This document shows, one piece after another, positions 1 to 10,550 of a DNA stretch of 64,000 nt. The stretch is from Variovorax boronicumulans. GTDB lineage: Bacteria; Pseudomonadota; Gammaproteobacteria; Burkholderiales; Burkholderiaceae_C. The notes beneath the pieces are model-generated. The model did no database searches. It saw nothing but the letters and a program-made list of their open reading frames with translations, and had not been told where the DNA came from. The position numbers and the translations under genes are program-made. The stretch is taken from positions 434,001 to 498,000 of the forward strand of contig NZ_JARXVG010000001.1 in the NCBI RefSeq assembly GCF_029892485.1, written 5' to 3'. Position 1 is the stretch's first letter; each line of letters opens with the position of its first letter.

Positions 1-380
1 TCCTTCTGATCCTTGGCCGACTGGTCGCGTTTTTCCTGGGTGTCCGCCGGACGCGGGGTCGCAGCCTTCTGGTCGAGCTTCTGCAACTCCGCGGCACCGG
101 CGCGCTGACGCTCGATGTCGTTGATCGCGGTTTCCTGGCGCTTGATGCTGGCGAGCTCGTCGCGCCGCCGGCCGCGGCTTTCGCGCAGGCAGTCCTCGAC
201 CGCGAATTTCTTGTAGCAAGCCGTCCGCTCCTGCAGGAAGCGCGCCTCGATCGTCTCGCGCTCCGCGGACAGCCGGCTGCGTTCGGCCTCGAAATTCGCG
301 CTGCCGGCCGCGGCGTTCGACTGCGCCCAGAGCGGCAGGCTGGCGAAGGTCATCAGCAGGGCAAGGGCGATTTTTTTCAT
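1..380 (-). CDS. Secreted coiled-coil hypothetical protein (C-terminus outside window)
   Basis: Reading from an ATG at 380 down to the window edge gives about 126 residues without a stop. It opens with a clear signal peptide (MKKIALALLMTFASLPLWAQ, cleavage after AQ), so the product should be exported. The rest is charged and rich in Glu, Arg, Gln and Ala, as in a long alpha-helical coiled coil, with two cysteines (ACYKKF, EDCLRE) that could pair in the periplasm. The start codon lies in an ATGA overlap with the end of zapE, so translation is probably coupled. The C-terminus is missing and I recognise no family beyond this, so no function is assigned. Confidence 0.75.
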   Translation of the reverse strand, partial: MKKIALALLMTFASLPLWAQSNAAAGSANFEAERSRLSAERETIEARFLQERTACYKKFAVEDCLRESRGRRRDELASIKRQETAINDIERQRAGAAELQKLDQKAATPRPADTQEKRDQSAKDQK

Positions 381-1474
381 GTAAGTCGGGTATCGACGAT
401 GCGGCGTTCCAGGGAGAGGAACTCGCTCGACTGCATTTCGGTGAGCCGGGAGACTGTGCGCGGAAACTCGTGCGCCAGCGGACCTTCGGTGTACAACGCC
501 TCGGGCGGAACCTCTGCCGACATGATGAGCTTCACGCGCCGGTCGTACAAGACGTCGACCAGCCAGGTGAAACGGCGTGCTTCCGAGGCCATGCGCACCG
601 GCATGTGCGGCACGTCTGACAAGAGCACGGTGTGGAACTGGCTGGCGATTTCGAGGTAGTCGTTCTGCGAGCGCGGCCCGCCACACAGCGTCTTGAAGTC
701 GAACCAGACCACGCCGCCGGCCTTGCGCCGCGCGCGGATCTCGCGCGACTCGATGTGCAGCACCGGGTTTTCGTCGGCCGTCTCGGCCAGCTTGTCGAAG
801 GCCTTGCGCATTTCCTTCTCGGCCGCCGCATCGTTCGGCGTGAGGTACATGCGCAACTGCTCGAGCGTGCGGCGTCGATAGTCGGTGCCGTTGTCCACGC
901 TCAGCACCTCGAGCTTCTCGTTGAGCAGCGCGATCGCGGGCAGGATGCGGTCGCGGTGCAGCCCGCCGGGATACAGGTCGTCGGGCTTGAAATTGGAGGT
1001 GGTGACGAAGCCCACGCCGTTCTCGAACAGCGACACCAGCAGCCGATGAAGAATCATCGCGTCGGTGATGTCCGCCACATGGAACTCGTCGAAGCAGATC
1101 AGCTTGTAGCGCTTGGAGATGCGCAGCCCCAGCTCGTCGAGCGGGTTGACCGTGCCCTGCAGTTCGCGCAGCTCGCGGTGCACCTCACGCATGAATTCGT
1201 GGAAATGCAGCCGCGTCTTGCGGCGCAGCGGCACCGCGTTGAAGAACAGGTCCATCAGGAAGCTCTTGCCCCGCCCGACGCCACCGTACATGTAGACGCC
1301 GCGCGGCAGCTCGGGCCGGTTGATGAACTTCTTCAGCGCATTGGAACGCTGGGCCTTGTACTCGGCCCATTCGTTCGCACAGCGATCCAGCGCCTCCACG
1401 GCGTGCAGTTGCGCGGGATCGCTGTGGAACCCGCGCACGGCGAGTTCCTTTTCGTAAGCCTCTTTGACGCTCAA
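377..1474 (-). CDS. zapE: Cell division protein ZapE (AFG1-like ATPase)
   Basis: A 365-residue P-loop ATPase of the AFG1/LACE1 family, which in E. coli acts at the division ring under stress. Seen: Walker A GGVGRGKS at about residues 64-71, Walker B ICFDEFHV, and sensor-like TTSNFKPDDLYPGGL. The best start is the TTG at 1474 (SVKEAYEKEL follows), since homologues begin here; the in-frame stretch upstream runs through an intergenic repeat and is not protein-like. The gene lies 100 bases after the E3 gene of the 2-oxoglutarate dehydrogenase complex on the same strand and overlaps the next gene by ATGA. Family assignment is firm; the TTG start is inferred. Confidence 0.92.
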   Translation of the reverse strand: MSVKEAYEKELAVRGFHSDPAQLHAVEALDRCANEWAEYKAQRSNALKKFINRPELPRGVYMYGGVGRGKSFLMDLFFNAVPLRRKTRLHFHEFMREVHRELRELQGTVNPLDELGLRISKRYKLICFDEFHVADITDAMILHRLLVSLFENGVGFVTTSNFKPDDLYPGGLHRDRILPAIALLNEKLEVLSVDNGTDYRRRTLEQLRMYLTPNDAAAEKEMRKAFDKLAETADENPVLHIESREIRARRKAGGVVWFDFKTLCGGPRSQNDYLEIASQFHTVLLSDVPHMPVRMASEARRFTWLVDVLYDRRVKLIMSAEVPPEALYTEGPLAHEFPRTVSRLTEMQSSEFLSLERRIVDTRLT

Positions 1475-1493
1475 GATAGACCTTAGGTCGCCG

Positions 1494-1566
1494 TCGGGCC
1501 GCCCCAAGGCGACCGAGCCTCCCCCACGGGGGGTGGCGAAGTCCGCGAAGCGGCAAGCCGGGGGGC
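1494..1566 (+). repeat. Dispersed GGGCCGCCCC-type intergenic repeat, copy A
   Basis: About 73 bases between lpdA and zapE: GTCGGGCCGCCCCAAGGCG, then a CCCCC/GGGGG inverted core, then GGCGAAGTCCGCGAAG and a G-rich end. It aligns block by block with the elements at 3074-3146 and, inverted, 31382-31454. It holds no gene of its own. Confidence 0.7.
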
Positions 1567-1574
1567 GAACATCC

Positions 1575-3002
<1,428 letters not shown>

Positions 3003-3073
3003 AGGGTTTCCGTTTCAGTTGTCCATCGCGCAGCGTGGATCAGGCTTCCTTCGCGAACACCGCGGAACCGGCT

Positions 3074-3146
3074 TTGCCGGGCCGCAGGTGTTGCCCCCTT
3101 GAGGGGGTTGGCGAAGCGACACGAAGTGCGCGAAGACTGGGGGTGG
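3074..3146 (+). repeat. Dispersed GGGCCGC-type intergenic repeat, copy B
   Basis: About 73 bases filling most of the sucB-lpdA gap: GCCGGGCCGC, a CCCCCTTGAGGGGG core, GGCGAAGCGACACGAAGTGC and ACTGGGGGTG. Same family as the copies at 1494 and 31382; the CCCCC/GGGGG core can fold into a hairpin. It may lower transcription from sucB into lpdA, but nothing here proves that. Confidence 0.7.
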
Positions 3147-3147
3147 A

Positions 3148-4410
3148 TCAGATATCGAACAACAGACGCGACGGATCTTCCAGCGCTTCCTTCATCGCGA
3201 CCAGGCCCAGCACAGCTTCGCGGCCGTCGATGATGCGGTGGTCGTAGCTCATGGCCAGGTAGTTCATCGGGCGGATGACGATCTGGCCGTTCTCCACCAC
3301 GGCGCGGTCCTTGGTGGCATGCACGCCGAGGATCGCCGACTGGGGCGGGTTGATGATTGGCGTCGAGAGCATCGAGCCGAAGGTGCCGCCGTTCGAGATG
3401 GAGAAGGTGCCGCCGGTCATCTCTTCGATGCCCAGCTTGCCGTCCTGTGCCTTCTTGCCGTACTCGGCGATCTTCTTCTCGATGTCGGCAAAGCTCATCT
3501 GGTCGGCGTTGCGCAGGATGGGCACGACCAGGCCGCGCGGCGAACCGACGGCGATGCCGATGTCGAAGTAGCCGTGGTACAGGATGTCGTTGCCGTCGAC
3601 CGAGGCGTTGATCACCGGGTACTTCTTGAGCGCATGCACCGCAGCCTTCACGAAGAAGGACATGAAGCCGAGCTTCACGCCGTGTTCCTTGGTGAAGCTG
3701 TCCTGGAAGCGCTTGCGCAGTTCCATGACGGGCGCCATGTTCACTTCGTTGAAGGTCGTCAGGATCGCGTTGGTCGACTGCGACTGGATCAGGCGCTCGG
3801 CGATGCGGGCGCGCAGGCGGCTCATCGGCACGCGCTGTTCCGGACGCTCGCCCAGGTCGGACGAACCGACCGGTGCAGCGACCTGCGGCAGCGCGGGCTT
3901 GGCAGCCGGTGCGGGAATGGCGGCAGCCGCGGGCTTGGCGCCCGAAGTCACGGCGCCGAGCACATCGCCCTTGGTGACGCGGCCGTCCTTGCCGGTGCCG
4001 GCAACGTCGCCGGTCTTGAGGTTGTTGTCAGCCAGCAGCTTGGCGGCGGCGGGCATAGCAACGTCGGACTTCGAACCGCCGGTGGCGGCTGCAGCGGCTG
4101 CCGGAGCAGTAGCGGCAGGTGCCGGAGCGGCTGCGGGTGCTGCAGCCGGGGCAGCGGCGCTGGCCTTGCCTTCGGTGTCGATCCTGGCGATCAGCTGGTC
4201 GGCCACCACGGTCGCGCCATCGGGCTGCACGATTTCGGCAAGCACGCCGGCCGAGGGCGCGGGCACTTCCAGCACGACCTTGTCGGTCTCGATCTCGATC
4301 AGGATTTCATCGATGGCGACGGCTTCGCCGGCCTTCTTCTTCCAGGTGAGCATGGTGGCTTCGGCCACGGATTCGGAAAGCTGGGGGACTTTGACTTCTA
4401 CGATAGACAT
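3148..4410 (-). CDS. sucB: Dihydrolipoyllysine-residue succinyltransferase (E2 of 2-oxoglutarate dehydrogenase)
   Basis: A 420-residue E2 that takes the succinyl group from SucA onto lipoyllysine and passes it to CoA. Domain order: one lipoyl domain (residues 1-75, lipoylated Lys44 in [10 protein letters not shown]), an Ala/Pro-rich flexible linker, a peripheral subunit-binding domain near 120-157 ([11 protein letters not shown]...[11 protein letters not shown]), and the catalytic domain ending in [12 protein letters not shown] with His391 and Asp395. The single lipoyl domain and the ETDKV signature set it apart from AceF at 13632-15308. It lies 54 bases after sucA in the same operon. Confidence 0.97.
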   Translation of the reverse strand: MSIVEVKVPQLSESVAEATMLTWKKKAGEAVAIDEILIEIETDKVVLEVPAPSAGVLAEIVQPDGATVVADQLIARIDTEGKASAAAPAAAPAAAPAPAATAPAAAAAATGGSKSDVAMPAAAKLLADNNLKTGDVAGTGKDGRVTKGDVLGAVTSGAKPAAAAIPAPAAKPALPQVAAPVGSSDLGERPEQRVPMSRLRARIAERLIQSQSTNAILTTFNEVNMAPVMELRKRFQDSFTKEHGVKLGFMSFFVKAAVHALKKYPVINASVDGNDILYHGYFDIGIAVGSPRGLVVPILRNADQMSFADIEKKIAEYGKKAQDGKLGIEEMTGGTFSISNGGTFGSMLSTPIINPPQSAILGVHATKDRAVVENGQIVIRPMNYLAMSYDHRIIDGREAVLGLVAMKEALEDPSRLLFDI

Positions 4411-4464
4411 TTGGAGATTGCTCCGTGTTTTTCTTGAGGGTGTTCGTGTGAAAAGAGGCTTGTA

Positions 4465-7341
4465 TTACTTGGTCAGCACGAAGCCCTTGAGCTTGCCAAA
4501 TGCGCCATCGACGAGCGCCTTCTGCTGTTCCTGGTGCAGGTGCGAGTACCCGACCGCCGGCGATGCCGAAGCGGCACGGCCGGAGTAGCCCAGCTTCTGG
4601 CCGTCCTGCATGTTTTCGTGGATGTAGTGCTGCACGAAGAACCAGGCGCCCTGGTTCTGCGGCTCGTCCTGGCACCACACCACGTCCACGAGGTTCGGGT
4701 ACTTCTTGATTTCCGCGGCAAAGGCCTTGTGCGGGAACGGGTAGAGCTGCTCGACGCGGATGATCGCCACGTCGTCGTTGCCCTGCTCCTCGCGCTTCTT
4801 GGCCAGGTCGTAGTAGACCTTGCCCGAGCAGGCGATCAGGCGCTTGACCTTCTCGGCCTTCAGGCCCTTGCTGTCGGGAATGACGGTCTGGAAGCTGCCC
4901 TTGGTGAACTCGGACAGCGGCGAGGTCGCGTCCTTGTTCCGCAGCAGCGACTTGGGCGTCATGATGATCAAGGGCTTGCGCAGGTTGCGCACCATCTGGC
5001 GGCGCAGCACGTGGAAGATCTGGCTGGCCGTGGTGGGCTGCACCACCTGCATGTTGGTGTCGGCGCTCAGCTGCATGAAGCGCTCCAGGCGTGCCGAGCT
5101 GTGCTCGGGGCCCTGGCCTTCGTAGCCGTGCGGCAGCATCATGGTCAGGCCGTTCACGCGGCCCCACTTCACTTCGCCCGAGGCGATGAACTGGTCGATC
5201 ACCACCTGCGCGCCGTTCACGAAGTCGCCGAACTGGGCTTCCCAGATGACGAGCGTGTTCGGGTCGTTCGAGGCGTAGCCGTATTCGAACGCGAGCACGG
5301 CCTCTTCCGACAGGATCGAGTCGATGACGACGAACGGTGCCTGGTTTTCAGCCACGTTCTGCAGCGGCGTGTAGGTGCCTTCGTCGAATTTCTCGCGGTT
5401 CTGGTCGTGCAGCACGGCATGGCGGTGCGTGAACGTGCCGCGGCCCGAGTCTTCGCCCGACAGGCGCACCGGGTAGCCGCTGGCCACCAGAGAGGCGAAG
5501 GCCATGTGCTCGCCCATGCCCCAGTCGACGTTCACGTCGCCGCGGCCCATGGCGGCGCGGTCGTCCAGCACCTTCTTCACGAGCGGGTGCACCGTGAAGC
5601 CGGCCGGCACCGTGGTGATCTTCTCGGCCAGGCGCTTCCACTCGGACGACGGGATGGCGGTGTCGCCGGCGTCGGTCCACTTCTTGTTGAGGTACGGGCT
5701 CCAGTCGACGGCGTACTTGCTCTTGAAGTTGGTGAGCACCGGGTCCACGGTGTTCTTGCCTTCGTCGAAAGCCGCGCGCTGCGCCTTGACCATGTCGTCG
5801 CCGAGCGTGTCGCCCAGGCCTTGAGCGGCCAGCTTGTCGGCGTACAGCTTGCGCGTGCCGGGGTGCTGGGCGATCTTCTTGTACATGAGCGGCTGGGTGA
5901 GCGAGGGGGTGTCCTGCTCGTTGTGGCCCAGCTTCCGGAAGCAGATGATGTCCACGACCACGTCCTTCTGGAATTCCATGCGGAAGTCCAGCGCGAGCTG
6001 GGTGGCGAGCACCACGGCTTCGGGGTCGTCGCCGTTCACGTGCAGCACCGGCGCATCGACCATCTTGACGATGTCGGTGCAATACAGCGTCGAGCGGCTG
6101 TCGCGCGGGTCGCTGGTGGTGAAGCCGATCTGGTTGTTGATGACGATGTGCACCGTGCCGCCGGTGGAGTAGCCACGGGTTTCGGCCAGCGCCAGCGTTT
6201 CCATCACGACGCCCTGGCCTGCGAAGGCGGCGTCGCCGTGGACGATCACGGGAAGCACCTGCTTGCCCAGCGGGTCGGCGCGGCGGTCCATGCGGGCGCG
6301 CACCGAGCCTTCGACCACGGGGTTCACGATTTCAAGGTGCGAAGGGTTGAACGCGAGGCTCAGGTGCACGGGGCCGCCGGGGGTGGTCACGTCCGAGCTG
6401 AAGCCCTGGTGGTACTTCACGTCGCCGCTGGGCAGCTCTTCGGGGGCGGTGTGGTCGAACTCGGCGAACAGGTCGGCGGGCATCTTGCCGAGCGAATTGA
6501 CCAGCACGTTCAGGCGGCCGCGGTGGGCCATGCCGATCACGATTTCCTGCACGCCCTTGACGCCGGCCTGGGTGATCAGTTCGTCCATCGAGACGATGAA
6601 GCTTTCGCCGCCTTCGAGCGAGAAGCGCTTCTGGCCGACGTATTTGGTGTGCAGGAAACGCTCGAGGCCTTCGGCCGCGGTCAGGCGATTCAGCACATGC
6701 TTCTTCTGCTCGGCGCTCAGCTTCGGGTTGGTGCGGGCGCTTTCGAGCCGCTGCTGCCACCAGCGCTTGTGGTTCTGGTCGGTGGTGTACATGTACTCGG
6801 CGCCCATGGTGCCGCAGTACGTTTCGCGCAAGGCATTGAGCAGGTCGCGCAGCGACATGGTCTCCTTGCCGAAGAAGGTGTTGCTGGTGTTGAACACCGT
6901 CTCGAGGTCGGCATCGGTGAAGCCGTAGAACGAGGGCTCGAGTTCCGGAATGGCCGGGCGCTCGGCGCGCTTGAGGGGATCGAGGTCTGCCCAGCGTGCG
7001 CCGACATTGCGGTAGGCGGCGATCAGCTGCTGGACGGCGGTGCGCTTGCGGCCGAGTTCGGAGTCGGCGCCGCTGGCTTGCACGACTTTGGTCGTGCCCT
7101 GCTTGGCGCGCTCGGCGAACGCATTGATGACCGGCAGGTGCGGGACGTCGCGGGTGTTGGTGCCGTCGGCCGCGGGAACGTTCTGCAGGGCGTCGAAGTA
7201 CGAACGCCAGTTGTCGGGAACGCTGCCGGGGTTGGAGAGGTAGTTTTCGTACATCTCTTCGACATAGGGCGCATTGCCGCCGAAGAGGTAGGTGTTGCCT
7301 TGATAGGCGGTGTACGCCGAGGGCGTAGAAGAATCGCTCAT
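4465..7341 (-). CDS. sucA: 2-Oxoglutarate dehydrogenase E1 component
   Basis: A 958-residue thiamine-diphosphate enzyme that decarboxylates 2-oxoglutarate and succinylates the lipoyl domain of SucB in the TCA cycle. Seen: an N-terminal YLFGGNAPYVEEMYENYL segment typical of SucA, GMAHRGRLNVL, the thiamine-diphosphate region GDAAFAGQGVVMETL...INNQIGFTTS, and a C-terminal transketolase half with RHAVLHDQ and LPHGYEGQGPEHSSAR. Length matches the family (about 930-960). It is the first gene of sucA-sucB-lpdA. The 281 bases upstream carry no gene and should hold the promoter. Confidence 0.98.
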   Translation of the reverse strand: MSDSSTPSAYTAYQGNTYLFGGNAPYVEEMYENYLSNPGSVPDNWRSYFDALQNVPAADGTNTRDVPHLPVINAFAERAKQGTTKVVQASGADSELGRKRTAVQQLIAAYRNVGARWADLDPLKRAERPAIPELEPSFYGFTDADLETVFNTSNTFFGKETMSLRDLLNALRETYCGTMGAEYMYTTDQNHKRWWQQRLESARTNPKLSAEQKKHVLNRLTAAEGLERFLHTKYVGQKRFSLEGGESFIVSMDELITQAGVKGVQEIVIGMAHRGRLNVLVNSLGKMPADLFAEFDHTAPEELPSGDVKYHQGFSSDVTTPGGPVHLSLAFNPSHLEIVNPVVEGSVRARMDRRADPLGKQVLPVIVHGDAAFAGQGVVMETLALAETRGYSTGGTVHIVINNQIGFTTSDPRDSRSTLYCTDIVKMVDAPVLHVNGDDPEAVVLATQLALDFRMEFQKDVVVDIICFRKLGHNEQDTPSLTQPLMYKKIAQHPGTRKLYADKLAAQGLGDTLGDDMVKAQRAAFDEGKNTVDPVLTNFKSKYAVDWSPYLNKKWTDAGDTAIPSSEWKRLAEKITTVPAGFTVHPLVKKVLDDRAAMGRGDVNVDWGMGEHMAFASLVASGYPVRLSGEDSGRGTFTHRHAVLHDQNREKFDEGTYTPLQNVAENQAPFVVIDSILSEEAVLAFEYGYASNDPNTLVIWEAQFGDFVNGAQVVIDQFIASGEVKWGRVNGLTMMLPHGYEGQGPEHSSARLERFMQLSADTNMQVVQPTTASQIFHVLRRQMVRNLRKPLIIMTPKSLLRNKDATSPLSEFTKGSFQTVIPDSKGLKAEKVKRLIACSGKVYYDLAKKREEQGNDDVAIIRVEQLYPFPHKAFAAEIKKYPNLVDVVWCQDEPQNQGAWFFVQHYIHENMQDGQKLGYSGRAASASPAVGYSHLHQEQQKALVDGAFGKLKGFVLTK

Positions 7342-7446
7342 GATCCGCTGACCTTCGCTTCCCTGAAGGAAGCACTAGCTGGTTAAGAAACCTTCCGCGA
7401 CACGGCTGGACCGGTTGGCGGATGCGACTGTGGCTGGGGAAGGGCC

Positions 7447-7474
7447 TGAGTACCTTGGCATTGTGCCACGTCAA
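7447..7474 (-). promoter_or_regulatory. Possible weak sigma-70 promoter for sucA
   Basis: On the minus strand TTGACG is followed by a 16-base spacer and TACTCA, about 105 bases before the sucA start. The -35 matches well and the -10 poorly. A TGGCA/TGCCA inverted repeat lies in the spacer. Only suggestive. Confidence 0.3.
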
Positions 7475-7622
7475 CCATATGACGGTTCGGCGTGGCTTCG
7501 CAAGGCCCGCTCTCCCTCATTCAGGGCGAAGAAAGTAACTGTTTGATCTGCTGCACCGAGCTCGAAACAGGCTGACGGCTGGAACCATCGACCCGAGCCC
7601 TGCCCGGATGGCCACGACCCGG

Positions 7623-8228
7623 TTATCGGACCAGCGCGAGCAATTCAGGAAATGCGGGGTGCTCCGCGGTGCGCAGCCACTCGAAGCCGACCATCTCGGT
7701 CGTCACGAGCTCGGCGCCGGCGCCGGCCAGGCGGTCGAAGGCGGCATCCCGGTTGCGCTCGGTGCGCGAACCGCAGGCGTCGGTGACCACCCAGACCTCG
7801 AACTCGTCTTCCAGCAGATCGAGCGCCGTCTGCAGCAGGCAGACATGGGCTTCGCAGCCGGCGATCACGATGGTGTTGCGCTCCTCGGCCGCGGCGGCGG
7901 GCTTCTGCAAATGCTTGGGCAGGCTGCGGGCATTGCCCTGGGGCACGGCCTTGGCTGGTACGCGCAGCCATTCGCCCAGCCCCTCCTCCACGCCGCTGAA
8001 ATGCATCTTCGACAAGGTACGCTGGCACAGCGCGCGGATGTCAGGCATGTTCTCACCCAGGCTCGAAGGGTTGTGCTCGGTCCCCCACACCGGCACCTGG
8101 AACAGCCGCGCCATCTTGCCCAGCCGGACCGCGTTCTGCGCGACCGATTCGCTCTCGAAGATCGCCGGCATCAGTCGCGCCTGGTAGTCGACGAGAACGA
8201 GTTGGGAGAGCGAGGCGTCGAGCAGCAT
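7623..8228 (-). CDS. Isochorismatase-family cysteine hydrolase
   Basis: A 201-residue YcaC/isochorismatase-like protein. The family triad is visible: Asp14 in LVLVDYQARL, a Lys in RTLSKMHFSG and the nucleophile Cys in GCEAHVCLLQTALDL. The AHVCL motif and length resemble YcaC-type hydrolases rather than siderophore isochorismatases, and no siderophore genes are nearby, so a small amide or carbamate substrate is more likely; the true substrate cannot be read from sequence. It stands alone on the minus strand upstream of sucA, with the divergent lipoprotein gene on its other side. Confidence 0.85.
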   Translation of the reverse strand: MLLDASLSQLVLVDYQARLMPAIFESESVAQNAVRLGKMARLFQVPVWGTEHNPSSLGENMPDIRALCQRTLSKMHFSGVEEGLGEWLRVPAKAVPQGNARSLPKHLQKPAAAAEERNTIVIAGCEAHVCLLQTALDLLEDEFEVWVVTDACGSRTERNRDAAFDRLAGAGAELVTTEMVGFEWLRTAEHPAFPELLALVR

Positions 8229-8386
8229 GAACGGGGTCTTTCAGGTATCGGTTGAGTGGGCTGAACCGTACCACCGAAAACGGCCGGGTTGGACCCCGGC
8301 CGGGAAAGTCATTTGCGCGAGCAGATGGTTGAGTTCGCCTGCGGTGTCGCGGACACCCGGTGATGGTCAGCCCTAGACTCACCCAG

Positions 8387-9169
8387 ATGCGAACCTTCTC
8401 GACAACGGCTCTGGGTCTTTGCGCAGCGCTGCTGGTCACCGGCTGCGGCGGCCTGCGCACGGCCAAAGTGCCGCTCGACACCACGCTAGAAAAGAGCGCC
8501 TGCACACCGAACGCCGACACGCTGATCGTGATGCTGCCCGGCGCCTACTCGCACCCCGACGAGTTCGTGCGCGAAGGCTTCGTCGAAGCACTGAACGACA
8601 ACAGGCTCGCTGTGGACGTGATGCGGGTCGACGCGCACCTCGGCTACTACAACAACAAGACCATCCTCGACCGCCTGAGCCAGGACGTGATGGCCCCGGC
8701 GCGCAGCCAGGGCTACAAGTCGATCTGGATCGTCGGCATCTCGGTCGGCGGTTTCGGCGGGTTGCTCTATGCGCAGACGCACCCCGGCGAACTCGCGGGC
8801 CTCGTCACGCTCGCTCCCTACTTGGGCGAGCGCGGTCTCAGCACCGACATCGCCAACGCGGGCGGCGTCGCCCGCTGGACCGGGCCGTTGAGCGATCCGC
8901 CGGGCAGCGACCCGCGCGCACCGAACGAAACGCAACTCTGGCAATGGCTGCGGGGCTATGCCGGCACCACCGCCACCTTCGGCGCGAGGCCGCCGCTCTA
9001 CCTGGGCTATGCCGTCGACGACCGCTTCGCGTTCAGCCACCGATTGCTGGCCGCCGCGCTGCCCGCAGACCGCGTCTTCACGACCGAAGGCGGCCACGAC
9101 TGGCCCGAATGGAGAAGGCTCTGGCGCCGCATGCTGCCCACCCTGCCGCTGCCGGGCTGTCCCGGCTGA
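8387..9169 (+). CDS. Alpha/beta-hydrolase lipoprotein
   Basis: A 260-residue protein starting at ATG 8387. An upstream in-frame GTG exists, but this start gives a proper lipoprotein signal (MRTFSTTALGLCAALLVTGC) with lipobox LVTGC, so the mature protein should be anchored through its first Cys. The body has the hydrolase fold: the nucleophile elbow GISVGGFGG, an oxyanion-like VMLPGAYSHP segment, a possible acid in YAVDDRF and a terminal His in EGGHDWPEW. Substrate unknown; an esterase role is plausible. It converges on the sugar dehydrogenase gene with a 9-base gap. Confidence 0.8.
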   Translation: MRTFSTTALGLCAALLVTGCGGLRTAKVPLDTTLEKSACTPNADTLIVMLPGAYSHPDEFVREGFVEALNDNRLAVDVMRVDAHLGYYNNKTILDRLSQDVMAPARSQGYKSIWIVGISVGGFGGLLYAQTHPGELAGLVTLAPYLGERGLSTDIANAGGVARWTGPLSDPPGSDPRAPNETQLWQWLRGYAGTTATFGARPPLYLGYAVDDRFAFSHRLLAAALPADRVFTTEGGHDWPEWRRLWRRMLPTLPLPGCPG

Positions 9170-9178
9170 AGCACCGCC

Positions 9179-10309
9179 TCAGTTGGGACGCAGGCGCAGC
9201 AGCTTGCCGTCGGCCTCGTCGGTGAGCACGTAGAGCAAGCCGTCCGGCCCCTGCTTCACGTCGCGGATGCGCGCCTTGGCGTCGGCCAGCAGCTTGTGCT
9301 CGGCAATTACCTTGCCGTCCTTCAGTTCAATGCGGTCCAGATAGCCGAACTTCAACGAGCCGACGAACAGGTTGCCCTTCCAGCCGGCCCCATAGCGGTC
9401 GCTCGTCAGGAACGCCATGCCGGATGTCGCGATCGACGGCACCCAGTAATGCAGCGGCTGCTCCATGCCGTCCTTGGCGGTGATGCCGTCGCCGATCTTG
9501 CCGCCGCCGTAGTTCTCGCCATAGGTGATCACCGGCCAGCCGTAGTTGCGGCCGGCCTGCGGAATGTTGATTTCGTCGCCGCCCTGCGGGCCGTGCTCGG
9601 TCATCCAGACGCGGCCGTCGGGCGCGAGCGCTGCGCCCTGGCCGTTGCGATGGCCGTAGCTCCAGATCTCGGGCAGCGCGCCGGCCTTGCCGACGAAGGG
9701 GTTGTCCTTAGGCACCGAGCCGTCCTTGTGAATACGCACCACCTTGCCCAGGTGGTTGTCGAGCTTCTGCGCGTCTTCCTTGCGGCTGAAGCGGTCGCCC
9801 AGCGTGAGGAACAGCGTGCCGTCGCGCGCCTCGACGATGCGGCAGCCGAAATGCGCACGGCTTGCCACCTTGGGTTTCTGGCTGAAGATGATCTTCAGGT
9901 TCTCCAGCCGTGCGCCATCGGCAGACAACTGCGCGCTCGCCAGCGCTGTGCTGTTGGCGGAACCCGCAGCCTCGGGCTCGGAGAAACAGAAGTACAGCGT
10001 GCGGTTCTTTTCGAAGCCCGAATCGGCCAGCACGTCGAGCAAACCGCCCTGGCCTCCCGCCGCGATGGGCGGCAGTCCTGCGATGGGCGCGCCGGCCTTG
10101 CCATCCGCGCCGATCAACCGCAGGCGCCCCGGCCGTTCCGTGACCAGGTAGCGGCTGCCCGGCAGGAAGGCGACGCCCCAAGGGTTTTCGAGGCCTGACG
10201 CCAGGATTTCGGAACGGGCCTGTGCCATCGCGAAGCCACAAAATCCCAAACCAGCGGCAGCCGCGGCGCGGCAGGCTAGGCGAAAGATCGCTCGAATCTG
10301 CAAGTTCAT
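9179..10309 (-). CDS. PQQ-dependent aldose sugar dehydrogenase (YliI/Asd-like)
   Basis: A 376-residue secreted enzyme. The start at 10309 is chosen because it leads straight into a signal peptide ending GFAMAQA; an upstream in-frame ATG adds eight uncharacteristic residues. Six-bladed beta-propeller signatures of soluble PQQ sugar dehydrogenases are present: ENPWGVAFLPG, TERPGRLRLI, GCRIVEARDGTLFLTLGDR, WSYGHRNGQG and TEHGPQGGDEIN. Family members oxidise aldoses in the periplasm with pyrroloquinoline quinone. No pqq synthesis genes are in the window. Transcribed alone. Confidence 0.9.
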   Translation of the reverse strand: MNLQIRAIFRLACRAAAAAGLGFCGFAMAQARSEILASGLENPWGVAFLPGSRYLVTERPGRLRLIGADGKAGAPIAGLPPIAAGGQGGLLDVLADSGFEKNRTLYFCFSEPEAAGSANSTALASAQLSADGARLENLKIIFSQKPKVASRAHFGCRIVEARDGTLFLTLGDRFSRKEDAQKLDNHLGKVVRIHKDGSVPKDNPFVGKAGALPEIWSYGHRNGQGAALAPDGRVWMTEHGPQGGDEINIPQAGRNYGWPVITYGENYGGGKIGDGITAKDGMEQPLHYWVPSIATSGMAFLTSDRYGAGWKGNLFVGSLKFGYLDRIELKDGKVIAEHKLLADAKARIRDVKQGPDGLLYVLTDEADGKLLRLRPN

Positions 10310-10514
10310 GTCTTTTCCGGAGAGTTGGCGCAATCTTGGTGATAAATGACGCCCGGATCCAGAATGTTTGCCAGTTCACCTTGGCAGCGAAGGCCCATTC
10401 GAATCGAACCGCTTATGGCCCATAAAGATCGACCGTTACATTTTTTCTTCGGCCGAATCGAAAAACTTCAAGCAAATCAATGATTTGCAGCCACATTCGC
10501 CAATCCGGATTAAA

Positions 10515-10543
10515 TTGACATAACCGCGCGTCATCAATATCCT
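10515..10543 (+). promoter_or_regulatory. Sigma-70 promoter of the NlpC/P60 gene
   Basis: A perfect TTGACA (10515-10520), a 17-base spacer and TATCCT (10538-10543). Initiation 7-8 bases after the -10 falls on or next to the ATG at 10551, and no ribosome binding site precedes that ATG, so the mRNA is probably leaderless. Confidence 0.75.
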
Positions 10544-10550
10544 ACGCGCC

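Noticed and set aside
4534..7386. A 950-codon open frame antisense to sucA
   Set aside because: Long antisense frames are common in GC-rich DNA. Its product is low-complexity, rich in His, Val, Arg and Gly, with no family motif, while sucA on the other strand is complete.
8281..8305. A GGCCGGG/CCCGGCC hairpin before the lipoprotein gene as a terminator
   Set aside because: It has no T tract and lies between divergent genes, where no transcript would need to end.
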